Shown: positions 35,297 to 44,283 of the stretch, piece after piece | Position numbering within the stretch: position 1 is the first letter of the stretch | Layout: every line of letters begins with the position of its first letter | Source: JALSRD01 sp964476595 | Lineage (GTDB): Bacteria > Desulfobacterota > Desulfobacteria > Desulfobacterales > JALSRD01 | NCBI GenBank assembly: GCA_964476595.1 | Contig: CAYZCL010000111.1 | Coordinates: 31,448-95,447, forward strand | Reading direction: 5' to 3' | Length of the DNA stretch: 64,000 bases | Position numbers and translations under genes: made by a program | The notes under the pieces: model-generated | Told to the model about the DNA's origin: nothing | Database searches by the model: none | What the model saw: the letters and a program-made list of their open reading frames with translations, nothing else

Positions 35297-36316
35297 TCAC
35301 AGCAGGCCGTGGGGCAGGCTCTCGACCCGCCCGGCAGGCGTGATCTCGATGTAGTCCAGCTTGCGCTGCAGTTCACGGATGGTGACCGCCCCGCCGTAGG
35401 TGAGGCCCGAGCGCAGGCCGCCGATGATGTCGGCGATGATTTCGTCCTCGTTTTCACGGTAGGGCACCTCGTGGGCCACCCCCTCGGCCGTCTTCCACTC
35501 GGCCATGCCGCCGTGGTAGTCGTCCTGCACTTCGCGCGAGGCCATGCCCCGGTAAACCTTCACGCGCTTTTCGCCGCCGTCGGGCCCCTTGCGGGTCAGT
35601 ACCGGGCCCGGGGTGGGACGGGTGCCGGCCAATAGACTGCCGACCATCACGAAGTCCGCGCCGAAAGCCAGGGACTTGACGATATCGCCGGGTGTACGGA
35701 TGCCCCCGTCGGCCACGATGGAACGGTCCACCCGAGCGCAGTGGCGGATGGCGGTGAGATTGGGAATGCCGAAGCCGGTCTTCAGACGCGTGGTGCACAC
35801 CGATCCACCGCCGATGCCCACCTTGATGATGTCGGCGCTGCAGGAGGCCAGGTAGTCGGCGCCGGCGTAGGTCGCCACGTTGCCGGCCATGATGCAGGTC
35901 TCTTTGCCCAGCATATTGCGGATGTTTTTCAGGGTGCGGCCCACGTAGCGGGCGTGCGCGTGGGCCACGTCCACGCAGAAGTAAACCGCGCCCGCGTCGC
36001 GCAGGGCCTCGGCCCGCTCCAGGTCCGCGGCCGCACAGCCGATGGAGACGAAGCATGGATAGCGGCAGGCCTTGAATATGGACACGTTGTCTTCAATGGA
36101 CATGAAACGGTGCAGCACGCCGATGCCACCCTTTTCGCCGATGAAGTTGACCATGTCGGCCTCGGTGACGGTGTCCATGTTGGCCGTCATGACCGGCAGC
36201 TGGATGCGCAGCTTGCCGGACTTGTCCTCCATGGAGATGTCCACCACCCGGCGGGACTCCCAGTGATTATAAGAGGGGACGAGCAATACGTCGTCGTAGG
36301 TGATTGCCACGCTCAT
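35297..36316 (-). CDS. guaC: GMP reductase / IMP dehydrogenase family enzyme
   Basis: A 339-residue TIM-barrel enzyme without the CBS insert, the size of GMP reductase. It starts MSVAITYDDVLLVPSYN, and the catalytic Cys loop is VGIGGGSVCTTRLKTGFGIP. DRSIVADGGIRTPGDIVKSL and the flap region YRGMASREVQDDYHGGMAEW, followed by GVAHEVPYR, resemble GuaC (EGKTVEVPYR) more than GuaB. GuaC would convert GMP to IMP with NADPH. A small CBS-less IMP dehydrogenase remains possible. The start at ATG 36316 has GGGAGG upstream; the ORF extends over 100 codons further without similarity. Divergent from the ferritin-like gene. Confidence 0.85.
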   Translation of the reverse strand: MSVAITYDDVLLVPSYNHWESRRVVDISMEDKSGKLRIQLPVMTANMDTVTEADMVNFIGEKGGIGVLHRFMSIEDNVSIFKACRYPCFVSIGCAAADLERAEALRDAGAVYFCVDVAHAHARYVGRTLKNIRNMLGKETCIMAGNVATYAGADYLASCSADIIKVGIGGGSVCTTRLKTGFGIPNLTAIRHCARVDRSIVADGGIRTPGDIVKSLAFGADFVMVGSLLAGTRPTPGPVLTRKGPDGGEKRVKVYRGMASREVQDDYHGGMAEWKTAEGVAHEVPYRENEDEIIADIIGGLRSGLTYGGAVTIRELQRKLDYIEITPAGRVESLPHGLL

Positions 36317-36409
36317 GCGGGCGCCTCCCTGATGGGTGTCGAAATTTGAAAAGGTCAAAAAGAAAACGGCGGGTGTGCCACTTAATAAAATTGGTGTCGA
36401 CGGCAGAAT

Positions 36410-36568
36410 TGTCAAGCGGAAAAACCGGCTCCGCCGGCGCCATTGCGGGTAACGACCGGCACGGTGGACGTCGGGTCTCCTCGTGGACTGCCTGCGACCG
36501 CAGGTTGCCCGCGATCGTCCCCGCCGGGGGCGAATCGGGTTGACAATCGGAAGGCCGGATGCGAAATA
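36410..36568. promoter_or_regulatory. divergent promoter region with TTGACA on both strands
   Basis: The 322-bp gap between guaC and the ferritin-like gene has a plus-strand TTGACA (36540-36545) followed at 17-18 nt by GAAATAT, and a minus-strand TTGACA (36415-36410) followed at about 19 nt by TTTTAT. Both -10 elements are weak. No gene is seen in the gap. Confidence 0.4.
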
Positions 36569-36638
36569 TTTATTCTGTTTCCGCGCGGCGCCGTCGGTGC
36601 CGTGCCCACCACGGGAACCATGCCGAGGAGGAGCATGC

Positions 36639-37094
36639 ATGTTTACCGTAAAGGACATCAGTGAAGTGGCGGTGCAGCTGGAAAAAAACGGTCAGAAGGT
36701 CTACCGCGAAGCCCTCAAGAAGGTGCGTGACCCCGGCCTGGTCTCCACCCTGCAGTGGCTGGCCGAGGACGAGCAGCGCCACGCTGAGTGGTTCGCCGGA
36801 CTGGCACAGACCGAGCCGCACCGCGAAGTCAGCCCGGAACTCGAGGAGATGGGGCGCGCCATGCTCAAAGACGCCCTGGCCAATCAGAGCTTTTCACTGG
36901 CGGACACCGATTTCTCCAGCCTGCGCTCTCCACGGGAACTGATTGAGGTGGCCGTGGAGTTCGAACGCGACACGGTCCTGTTCTACACCATGCTGCGGGG
37001 ATTCGTGAAAGACGAGGAGGCCTTGCGGCGGCTGGACGCCATCATCGAAGAGGAAGAAAAACACATCCGCAAACTGCGGGAACATCTGAGATAG
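36639..37094 (+). CDS. ferritin-like (rubrerythrin-type) diiron protein
   Basis: A 151-residue four-helix protein. Carboxylate/His iron ligands can be seen in pairs: QLEKNGQKVY and EDEQRHAEWF in the first half, then VEFERDTVLFY and EEEEKHIRKLREHL in the second. It lacks the C-terminal rubredoxin domain of rubrerythrin, so it is a stand-alone erythrin. A peroxide-reducing role is usual for the family. GAGGAGGAG lies 5 nt before ATG 36639. Its TAG stop overlaps the GTG of recC by one base, so it heads a ferritin-recC-recB-recD transcript. Confidence 0.88.
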   Translation: MFTVKDISEVAVQLEKNGQKVYREALKKVRDPGLVSTLQWLAEDEQRHAEWFAGLAQTEPHREVSPELEEMGRAMLKDALANQSFSLADTDFSSLRSPRELIEVAVEFERDTVLFYTMLRGFVKDEEALRRLDAIIEEEEKHIRKLREHLR

Positions 37095-40000
37095 TGCCTG
37101 TCACCCTTTTTTTCAGCAACCGCCTGGAGGCCCTGGCGGAAAAGCTGATCGAAAACATGGCGTGCGGCGGAGCCGCCGGGGACGACCCCCTGGGGGGACC
37201 GCGCATCGTGGTTCCCAACACCAACCTGGCCCGCTGGCTGAAGCTGGCCATCGCCTGCCGCCGCTCCATCTGCATGAACGTGGCGTTCGACTTCCTCGAA
37301 CGGGGGCTGTGGCGCATGCTGGCGGACCTGGATCCCGACTCCGGAGGGGCGGCGCCGATGGAAGTCGAAGTGCGACGGGCGCTGCTGCTGGCGGCCCTGC
37401 AGCAGATGCCGGAAGACGATCGGCGGCTGGAGCCGCTGCGGCGCTACCTGGAGGCGGCGGGTGCGGCCGGCCGCGTCGCCCGCATGTGGCAGCTGAGCGA
37501 AACCCTGGCCCGCCTTTTCAGCGAGTACGAACTGCACCGCGCCGACATGATCGAGCGTTGGCGGAAAGGGGGCGCAGCCGAGGATCCCCTGGAAGCCTGC
37601 CAGCAGCGGCTCTACCTGCAGCTGCAGTCCCTTGCCGGAGAATCGGACGCCCGGGGCCCCGCGGTCCGGCTGCTGTCGCTGTCCGACTACGCCCGGCGGG
37701 TGTTCTCGCGCGCCCGGCCCGCCGGGAGGCGGCAGCCCGAAAGGGTCCATTTTTTCGGCCTCTCCCAGATCTCCTCGCTGCACCTGCAGGTCCTCGGACG
37801 CCTGTCCGGCTGGTACGACATGGTCCTGTACGTTATGAATCCCTGCCGCGAGTTCTGGGAAGACGTTGCCACGCCGGCCGAACAGCGCTGGCGGCGCAGG
37901 CAGGCGCGCCGCCTGCGCATCCTGCCCGCTGAGGAGTCCGCCGGGGAACTCGAACAGCCGGCAGGCCACGAGCTGCTGTCCGCCTGGGGTAAGCCGGGCC
38001 GGGAGTCGGTGCGCCGTTTCTGTGCCCTGGCCGATTACGATTTCACCGAATCCTATGTCGGCGATCCGCCGGATACCGTGCTCAGGGCCGTGCAGCACGA
38101 CATCCTGACGCTGGGGCAGGCGGACATCGCGCGCCAAGACCTCGCCCAGGACGCCAGCCTGCAGATCGGCGCCTGCCCCGGGATATTCCGCGAAGTCGAG
38201 GCCGTCTACAACAGCATCCTCTCCAACCTGCAGCGCGACGAGCGCCTGCGGCTTACCGACATCGCCGTGCTGGTGCCGGACATGGCGTCCTACAAGCCGG
38301 TGCTGCAGGCGGTGTTCGATCGGTATCCGCCCATGATCGCCTACAACCTGGCCGACGCCCGCGCGCGGGAGGAGAGCCGCTACGGCCAGGCCGTCCTCGG
38401 GTTGCTGGCGCTCTGCCGCGGCCGCTTTTCGCGGCGGGAGGTTTTCGATCTGCTGCTCAACCCCTGCGTCATGCAGAAGTGGGGCGTGGGCCCCGAAGAC
38501 GTGCGCACCTGGGCGCAGTGGGCCGACCGGCTGAACATCTTCCACTGCTTCGACGCCGACGAGAAGCGCGCCCGCGGCTACACCGACGATGTCGGACACA
38601 CCTGGCGCCAGGGCCTGCTGCGGCTACGTCTGGCGCGCGTCTTCTGCGAGCCCGACCCGGTGCCGGACGCCGCGCGGGGCGGCTTTCCCCACTTCCGCGG
38701 CCTGGTTCCCGCCGGCGGGATGGCCGTGGGGGAACCTTCCCTCACGGAGACCTTCTGCCTGCTCATGGAACGCCTGCACCGCGGGGTGCAGCGGCTGCGC
38801 GGTCTGAAGGCCGGCGGCCTGCGCTGGCGCGACGCCCTCGGTGCGGTCTGTGACGAAATGATGGCGGTGCCGCCGGACGCCCCGGCCGAGGAGGCCGTGC
38901 GGCGGGAACTGTTCAGGGCCTTTGAAGACTTCGCGCCTCGCGGGCCGGAACGGGGCGGACCGTCCGGTCCGCTGCTCGATGTCGAACTGGTCGCCGAACT
39001 GGTCAAGAGCCGGCTGGCGGGCATCCCCGGCGGCAAGGGGGACTACCTCACCGGCGGGGTGACGCTCTGTGAACTGCAGCCCATGCGGCCCATTCCCTTT
39101 CGCATCGTCTACGTGCTGGGCCTCCAGGAGGGCAATTTCCCCGGGCGGGCACCGCAGTCCTCGCTGGACCTGCGGTTGCGCCGCCGCCGCATCGGCGACG
39201 TGACCCTTCCGGACCGCAACCGTTACCTCTTCCTGGAAACCCTGCTGTCGGCCCGTGAGCGGCTCTACCTGACCTATGTCTCCCGGGACCTGCAAAAAGA
39301 CCGCGAGATCATGCCCGCCTCGGTGATCGTCGAGCTGTGCCGCTTCCTGGAAAAGCGCATCCTGCCATCCGGAGAGGCCTTCCGGATCACGCAGGTGCCC
39401 CTCAGAGGGAGCCATGGCGATGCTCAGCGGGACGGCGGCCGCGGGCCGGACGGGGACCTGCGGGCCAATTACAGCTGGGCCGACCGGCTGGCGTACTACA
39501 GGGGGGCGGGGCTCTGGGAGGAGGCCCTGCGAAGCAGCCCGCCGGAGGTGCGGGCCGAACTGGCGCGCTTCTGTCCGGACCTGCATGCCGCCGCCGAAAC
39601 CGGCCAAATACCGGCCGGGGCGCAGCTGACGCTCCGGCAGCTGCAGCGATTCCTGGAGGACCCGGCGCAGTTCGGAATGCGGCGGCACCTGGGGCTCTAC
39701 GCCGAGGAAGTCCCGGTGGAGGCGCTGGCCGAAGAGGAGGACGAGCCCGTCTTCACCGCCTACCCGGCCGACTACCTGCTGACCACCGAACCGCTGACCT
39801 GGTGGCTGGAAGGCGCGCTGGCGGAAGGCGTCGCCGAAACGGCGCCCCAGCGCCTCTTCGACGCCTACTACGATCACATGGCCCGCCGGGGCATGACGCC
39901 CGAAGCCGAGTACGCCCGGCTGGACCGGCGCGCACTCCGGGAGCAGGTGCAGGCGCGCGCCGGTCAGCTGGAGCAGGTGCTGGCAAACATGCGCGAAGCC

Positions 40001-40666
40001 GATCTGCTCTACCGCAGCCTGGTGGTGGGACAGCCCGCCTTCGAGGGTTCCGTCAGTTCCGGCAGGCTGCCCGTGGAACACTTCGACGCGCTGTGCCTGC
40101 GGCTGCCGGCGCAGGGTTCCCAGCCGCCGGAGGTGTATGTTCACGGGTGCGGCCAGTGGCTGTGGCGCGACCCCGACGGGCAGTGGCACTCCCTGGTGAT
40201 CAGCGGTGCGGACCCCGGGGGCGGCAAGCCGACCAGGCACGTCATCGGCCCGGTGTTGTTCTACCTCGTATCGCTGGCCCACGGTCGGATGGGGCCGTGG
40301 CCCGGAGAAGGCCGCTTTTGCGTGCACGTGGCCCACAGAAGGTGCCTGCGGAAATTCGTCTACCGTTTCGACCGTTGCCGGGCCATGAAATACCTGGAGG
40401 CGCTGGCGGCCGCGGCGCTGGACGAAAGGGTGTCGGACTGGATGCCCTTCGAGACGGCGGCGAAGCGGGAAGAGCTGCTGTGCAAAGACCCCCGGGAGAT
40501 CAGCGACGGGGACCGCGCGGAGTTCCGGGATTTTCTGCGCGATGAACTGGAAAAGGCCGAAGACGCCCACCTGACCCGGCTGGCGGTGCCGGCCATCGAT
40601 CTCCGGGCGCTGGATCGCGCCCGCGCCCGCCTGGGCCTGTTTTTCAGCACCCTGGAGCGAAAATGA
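37094..40666 (+). CDS. recC: exodeoxyribonuclease V gamma subunit RecC
   Basis: A 1190-residue subunit of the RecBCD helicase-nuclease that resects double-strand breaks and recognises Chi. Typical RecC parts are LFFSNRLEALAEKLIENM at the N terminus, VPNTNLARWLKLAIACRRSI, the helicase-like VRLLSLSDYARRVFSRARPA and VHFFGLSQISSLHLQVL, and the central LCELQPMRPIPFRIVYVLGL with EGNFPGRAPQSSLDLRLRRR. The C-terminal inactive-nuclease domain ends near FFSTLERK. GTG 37094 overlaps the upstream stop, and the 3' end overlaps recB by 4 bp, so the whole set is translationally coupled. Confidence 0.95.
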   Translation: MPVTLFFSNRLEALAEKLIENMACGGAAGDDPLGGPRIVVPNTNLARWLKLAIACRRSICMNVAFDFLERGLWRMLADLDPDSGGAAPMEVEVRRALLLAALQQMPEDDRRLEPLRRYLEAAGAAGRVARMWQLSETLARLFSEYELHRADMIERWRKGGAAEDPLEACQQRLYLQLQSLAGESDARGPAVRLLSLSDYARRVFSRARPAGRRQPERVHFFGLSQISSLHLQVLGRLSGWYDMVLYVMNPCREFWEDVATPAEQRWRRRQARRLRILPAEESAGELEQPAGHELLSAWGKPGRESVRRFCALADYDFTESYVGDPPDTVLRAVQHDILTLGQADIARQDLAQDASLQIGACPGIFREVEAVYNSILSNLQRDERLRLTDIAVLVPDMASYKPVLQAVFDRYPPMIAYNLADARAREESRYGQAVLGLLALCRGRFSRREVFDLLLNPCVMQKWGVGPEDVRTWAQWADRLNIFHCFDADEKRARGYTDDVGHTWRQGLLRLRLARVFCEPDPVPDAARGGFPHFRGLVPAGGMAVGEPSLTETFCLLMERLHRGVQRLRGLKAGGLRWRDALGAVCDEMMAVPPDAPAEEAVRRELFRAFEDFAPRGPERGGPSGPLLDVELVAELVKSRLAGIPGGKGDYLTGGVTLCELQPMRPIPFRIVYVLGLQEGNFPGRAPQSSLDLRLRRRRIGDVTLPDRNRYLFLETLLSARERLYLTYVSRDLQKDREIMPASVIVELCRFLEKRILPSGEAFRITQVPLRGSHGDAQRDGGRGPDGDLRANYSWADRLAYYRGAGLWEEALRSSPPEVRAELARFCPDLHAAAETGQIPAGAQLTLRQLQRFLEDPAQFGMRRHLGLYAEEVPVEALAEEEDEPVFTAYPADYLLTTEPLTWWLEGALAEGVAETAPQRLFDAYYDHMARRGMTPEAEYARLDRRALREQVQARAGQLEQVLANMREADLLYRSLVVGQPAFEGSVSSGRLPVEHFDALCLRLPAQGSQPPEVYVHGCGQWLWRDPDGQWHSLVISGADPGGGKPTRHVIGPVLFYLVSLAHGRMGPWPGEGRFCVHVAHRRCLRKFVYRFDRCRAMKYLEALAAAALDERVSDWMPFETAAKREELLCKDPREISDGDRAEFRDFLRDELEKAEDAHLTRLAVPAIDLRALDRARARLGLFFSTLERK

Positions 40667-43600
40667 GCACCCCCGCCGAAACCACAGAACCCGGTTACCT
40701 CGCCGTCGGACACCCCGACGACATCCGCCTTTCGCGGCACATGCTCATCGAAGCCTCGGCGGGCACCGGAAAGACGTACACCATCGAGCACCTGGTGGTG
40801 CGCTTCCTGGAAGAACGCCACGACCTGGCCATCGAAAACCTGCTGGTGGTCACCTTCACCGAAAAAGCCACTTCGGAGCTCAGGCAGCGCATTCGCCTCA
40901 AGCTCAGGCAGCGCGCGGAACAACTGTCCGACGGTGCGCGGGCCGACAGGCTGCGGCGCGCCCTGGCGGACTTCGACACGGCATCCGTCTTTACCATTCA
41001 CGGCTTCTGCCAGAACGTGCTCAGTGACTACGCCTTCGAAAACGGCGGCCTGTTTCAGAACGAACTGGTGGACGATCAACCACTTCTGGAGCGCGAACTG
41101 CGCGAGCAGATGCGGGCCGGATGGCGCCGCTACGGCGACGACCTGCCCGCCATGCTCGAACTGCTGGACCTGCCCCGCTCGGCGCAGCGTTTCATGCGCA
41201 AGGTGCGGCAGGTGGCCGCCACCTACCGGCCCGAAGGCGGCGACCGGCTGCTGCCGGACGTGGCGGACACCTCCTTCGCCGAGCTGCGGCGCGGCCTGCA
41301 GGCGTGTGTGCGGCGACTGAAGGCCGCCGTGGGAGACGATTTCGCGCAGCGCTTCGCGCGGCTCAATTTCCATGCCGGCGCCCGCCGCAGCGTGTTGGAA
41401 AAGATCATATGGCCGCTGGAGCAGTGGCTGGCCGCCGCCGACGCGGAGCAACCGGACCTGCGCGGGTTGTCGGAACTCATCGACGCCATCGAAAAGGTGC
41501 GGTCCCAGGGGCGGCGCGGCATCGAGTGCCTGCTGCCGGACAAGTGGAAGGCCGGGGGCGAGAACCGTGAAGTGTGCCCGCAGCTGGACGCGGTGGCGGA
41601 CGCCCTGCGTGAAACGGCCGGTCTGCTGCCCGCGGCGCGCTGTTTTCTGGAGGCCCGGACCGTCCTGCAGCTGCAGGACGACGTGGCCGCCGTCAAGGAG
41701 CGGCACGGGTGGATGAGTTACGGCGACATGCTCACGCGGGTCTATCACGCCCTGCGGCGGGACCGGGCGGGACGACTTCTGGGCAGCCTGCGGCGGCGCT
41801 ACCGGGTCGCCTTCGTGGACGAGTTCCAGGACACCGATCCGCTGCAGTGGTGGATATTCCGCCGGATCTTTCTGGACGGGGAAGCAGACGGCATCCTGTG
41901 CCTCATCGGTGATCCCAAGCAGGCCATCTACGGCTTCCGCGGGGCCGACGTCTACGCCTACCTGTCGGCGCGGCGGGAGATGCACGCGCTGGCGCAGCGG
42001 GGGGCGGCAAACCTCTACAGCCTGGACACCAACTGGCGTTCCCACGCCGACCTGGTGGCGTGTTACAACCGGGTGTTCGGCCTGCCGCTGTGGTTCGGCG
42101 GCCCGCAGCGGCCCGCCGGCCTGTCCGTCGGTTACCGCGACTCGCTGGCGGCGCCGCCGGGCGGGGATCGCCCGGCGCTCTGCCGGGACACCTCGCCGCG
42201 CCCCTGTCTGACGGTGGTCAACTTGGAGAAAGCGGCCCGGCCGGCGGTGGCGCGCGAAGAGATGGCGGCCTTCATCGCGCAGGAGATCGGGCGCCTGCTG
42301 CGCGGTGGGGACATTTGCATTCGGGAGGGCCAAAGCCCGGGGCGTCCCTTGGATCCCGGCGACATCTGCATCCTGGTGCGCGGCAGCAGCGACGTCCCGC
42401 CGCTGGAAGAAGCCCTGCGCGCCGAGGAGGTTCCTTACAGCTACTACCGTAAACCCGGGTTGTTCGGCTGCGAGGAGGCCGAAAACCTGGCCCTGCTGCT
42501 GCATGCCGTCTACGACCCGACCGACGCGGCGGCGGTCAAGAAGGCGCTGCTGACGCCCTTTTTCGACCTGGCCCCGGACGCGGTCAACGCCTGGGACGAA
42601 CTCCCCCCGCAGCACCCCATCCGGTCGCTGTTCACGGACTGGAACGCGCTGGGCGCCGAGCGGCGCTGGGCGCGGCTGTTCCAGTCCGTGATGGAGGACT
42701 CCGGGCTGATCTGCCGCCGGTCCCAGGACTCGGACTGGGAACGCGTGCAGACCAATTACCAGCAGCTTTTCGAGTGCCTGCAGACCGAGGCCCTGTGCCG
42801 CAACCTGGACCTGCGCGGCCTGTGCGCGCTTTTCGACGGGTGGCGCCGTCGGGGCGGCCGCGGGGGCGAAGACAGCGACATCCACCAGATCGAAACCGAA
42901 CGGCGCAAGGTCCAGGTGATGACCATTCACGTGAGCAAGGGCCTTGAGTTTCCGGTGGTCTTCCTGGCCGGCGGTTTCACGCGCCACCCGGGCGGTGCGC
43001 CCTACACCGTCTACCATGCCGAAGGGCCGTCGTCAGCGGGCGTCTCCAGGGTCATCGACCTCACCGGGCGCAGCGGCGAGGAGCGCCAGGCGGAAGAAGA
43101 CGCGCAGGAAGAGAAGCGGCTGTTCTACGTCGCGCTGACGCGTGCGCGCTTCAAGCTGTACCTGCCCTACGTGCCCTGCGAGAAGCAGTACAGCTACCAC
43201 GGATCGCTGGTGCGGCTGCTGGCGCCGGCGCTCAGGGAGGCCTTCCGGGGAGAAGGGCGGACCGGAAAAGTACTCTGGCTGGACCCCCGGGACAGCGCAT
43301 CCGCGGCAAGCGGGTTTTCGCTGCCCGCATCACCGCCGGGAGACGCCGACGCCGCGCAGAAGCGGCTCTGCAAACCGGTCTTTCCCGAGATTCGGGATTA
43401 CCGTTCCCGCCGTCCGCGGATGGACTCCTTTTCGAGCCTGCATGACGCCGGACCCGAACGCCGGACGCAAGACCGGGTCCGTCTGGGGGAGGAGACCAGG
43501 GAGTACGACGAAAACGATTCACCGCCCCCAGTCGAGGAAGACACCTCCCTGCCGGGCGGCAGTCAGACCGGCAGCATGCTGCACGCCATCCTGGAGGAGA

Positions 43601-44283
43601 TCGACTTCCAAGCGGTGGACCGGGTCACCGGGGGGGGTGTGCGCAACGCCGACGGCCTGCTTGCCGGACCCGAAACCGGGGAAGTCATCCGGGAAAACAT
43701 GCGCCTGTACGGCATGGCGCCGCGCTACGCGCCGGAAGTCTGCCGGCTGACGGCCGCCGCTCTCCTGACTCCGCTGCCCGGAGCCGGGGGGGATTTCCGC
43801 ATGGCCGACGTGAGGCCGGAGAACCGCCGGCACGAAGTGGAATTTTTATATCCCGTTTCCCTGGGACCGCAGGCGCACGGGAGTGCGGCAGCGCCTGGGC
43901 TGCAGTACGGCGACGGCGGCTTCATGCGCGGCTTCGTAGACCTGGTGTTTCGCCACGCGGGGAAGTACTATATCCTCGACTGGAAATCCAATTTCCTGGA
44001 AAACGGCTACCGGCGCGCGTCCCTCGAGGACTGCATGCGGCAGTCCGGTTACCATCTGCAGTACTGGATCTACACCGTGGCCGTGTGCCGCTGGCTGACC
44101 GATACCACGGGCGGGCGTTTCCGGCCGCGGCAGGACTTGGGCGGTGTGTTCTATCTCTTCCTGAGGGGCCTTGTGCGCGGGCAGGGCGTTTTCTTCGTGC
44201 CCGCAGAGCGGCTGCACGACATCGCCGGGCTGGAGAAGCGCATCGGCGAACGGCTGTCCGAGGCCGGGAGGTCGCTCAGATGA
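40663..44283 (+). CDS. recB: exodeoxyribonuclease V beta subunit RecB
   Basis: A 1206-residue SF1 helicase-nuclease. Walker A: MLIEASAGTGKTYTIEHLVV. Motif Ia: VVTFTEKATSELRQRIR. DE box: VAFVDEFQDTDPLQW. Motif III: GDPKQAIYGFRGADVYAYL. Motif V/VI: TIHVSKGLEFPVVFLAGGF and FYVALTRARFKLYL. The C-terminal nuclease domain has the catalytic core ILDWKSNFL. All parts are in one frame. It starts within recC (4-bp overlap) and ends overlapping recD (ATGA). The length matches the family (about 1180). Confidence 0.97.
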   Translation: MSTPAETTEPGYLAVGHPDDIRLSRHMLIEASAGTGKTYTIEHLVVRFLEERHDLAIENLLVVTFTEKATSELRQRIRLKLRQRAEQLSDGARADRLRRALADFDTASVFTIHGFCQNVLSDYAFENGGLFQNELVDDQPLLERELREQMRAGWRRYGDDLPAMLELLDLPRSAQRFMRKVRQVAATYRPEGGDRLLPDVADTSFAELRRGLQACVRRLKAAVGDDFAQRFARLNFHAGARRSVLEKIIWPLEQWLAAADAEQPDLRGLSELIDAIEKVRSQGRRGIECLLPDKWKAGGENREVCPQLDAVADALRETAGLLPAARCFLEARTVLQLQDDVAAVKERHGWMSYGDMLTRVYHALRRDRAGRLLGSLRRRYRVAFVDEFQDTDPLQWWIFRRIFLDGEADGILCLIGDPKQAIYGFRGADVYAYLSARREMHALAQRGAANLYSLDTNWRSHADLVACYNRVFGLPLWFGGPQRPAGLSVGYRDSLAAPPGGDRPALCRDTSPRPCLTVVNLEKAARPAVAREEMAAFIAQEIGRLLRGGDICIREGQSPGRPLDPGDICILVRGSSDVPPLEEALRAEEVPYSYYRKPGLFGCEEAENLALLLHAVYDPTDAAAVKKALLTPFFDLAPDAVNAWDELPPQHPIRSLFTDWNALGAERRWARLFQSVMEDSGLICRRSQDSDWERVQTNYQQLFECLQTEALCRNLDLRGLCALFDGWRRRGGRGGEDSDIHQIETERRKVQVMTIHVSKGLEFPVVFLAGGFTRHPGGAPYTVYHAEGPSSAGVSRVIDLTGRSGEERQAEEDAQEEKRLFYVALTRARFKLYLPYVPCEKQYSYHGSLVRLLAPALREAFRGEGRTGKVLWLDPRDSASAASGFSLPASPPGDADAAQKRLCKPVFPEIRDYRSRRPRMDSFSSLHDAGPERRTQDRVRLGEETREYDENDSPPPVEEDTSLPGGSQTGSMLHAILEEIDFQAVDRVTGGGVRNADGLLAGPETGEVIRENMRLYGMAPRYAPEVCRLTAAALLTPLPGAGGDFRMADVRPENRRHEVEFLYPVSLGPQAHGSAAAPGLQYGDGGFMRGFVDLVFRHAGKYYILDWKSNFLENGYRRASLEDCMRQSGYHLQYWIYTVAVCRWLTDTTGGRFRPRQDLGGVFYLFLRGLVRGQGVFFVPAERLHDIAGLEKRIGERLSEAGRSLR

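Noticed and set aside
40360..43017. 885-codon open frame opposite recC/recB
   Set aside because: It spans the junction of two coupled real genes on the other strand and reads as Pro/Arg/Gln-rich shadow sequence. The 745-codon frame opposite recD (44151-46388) was rejected likewise.
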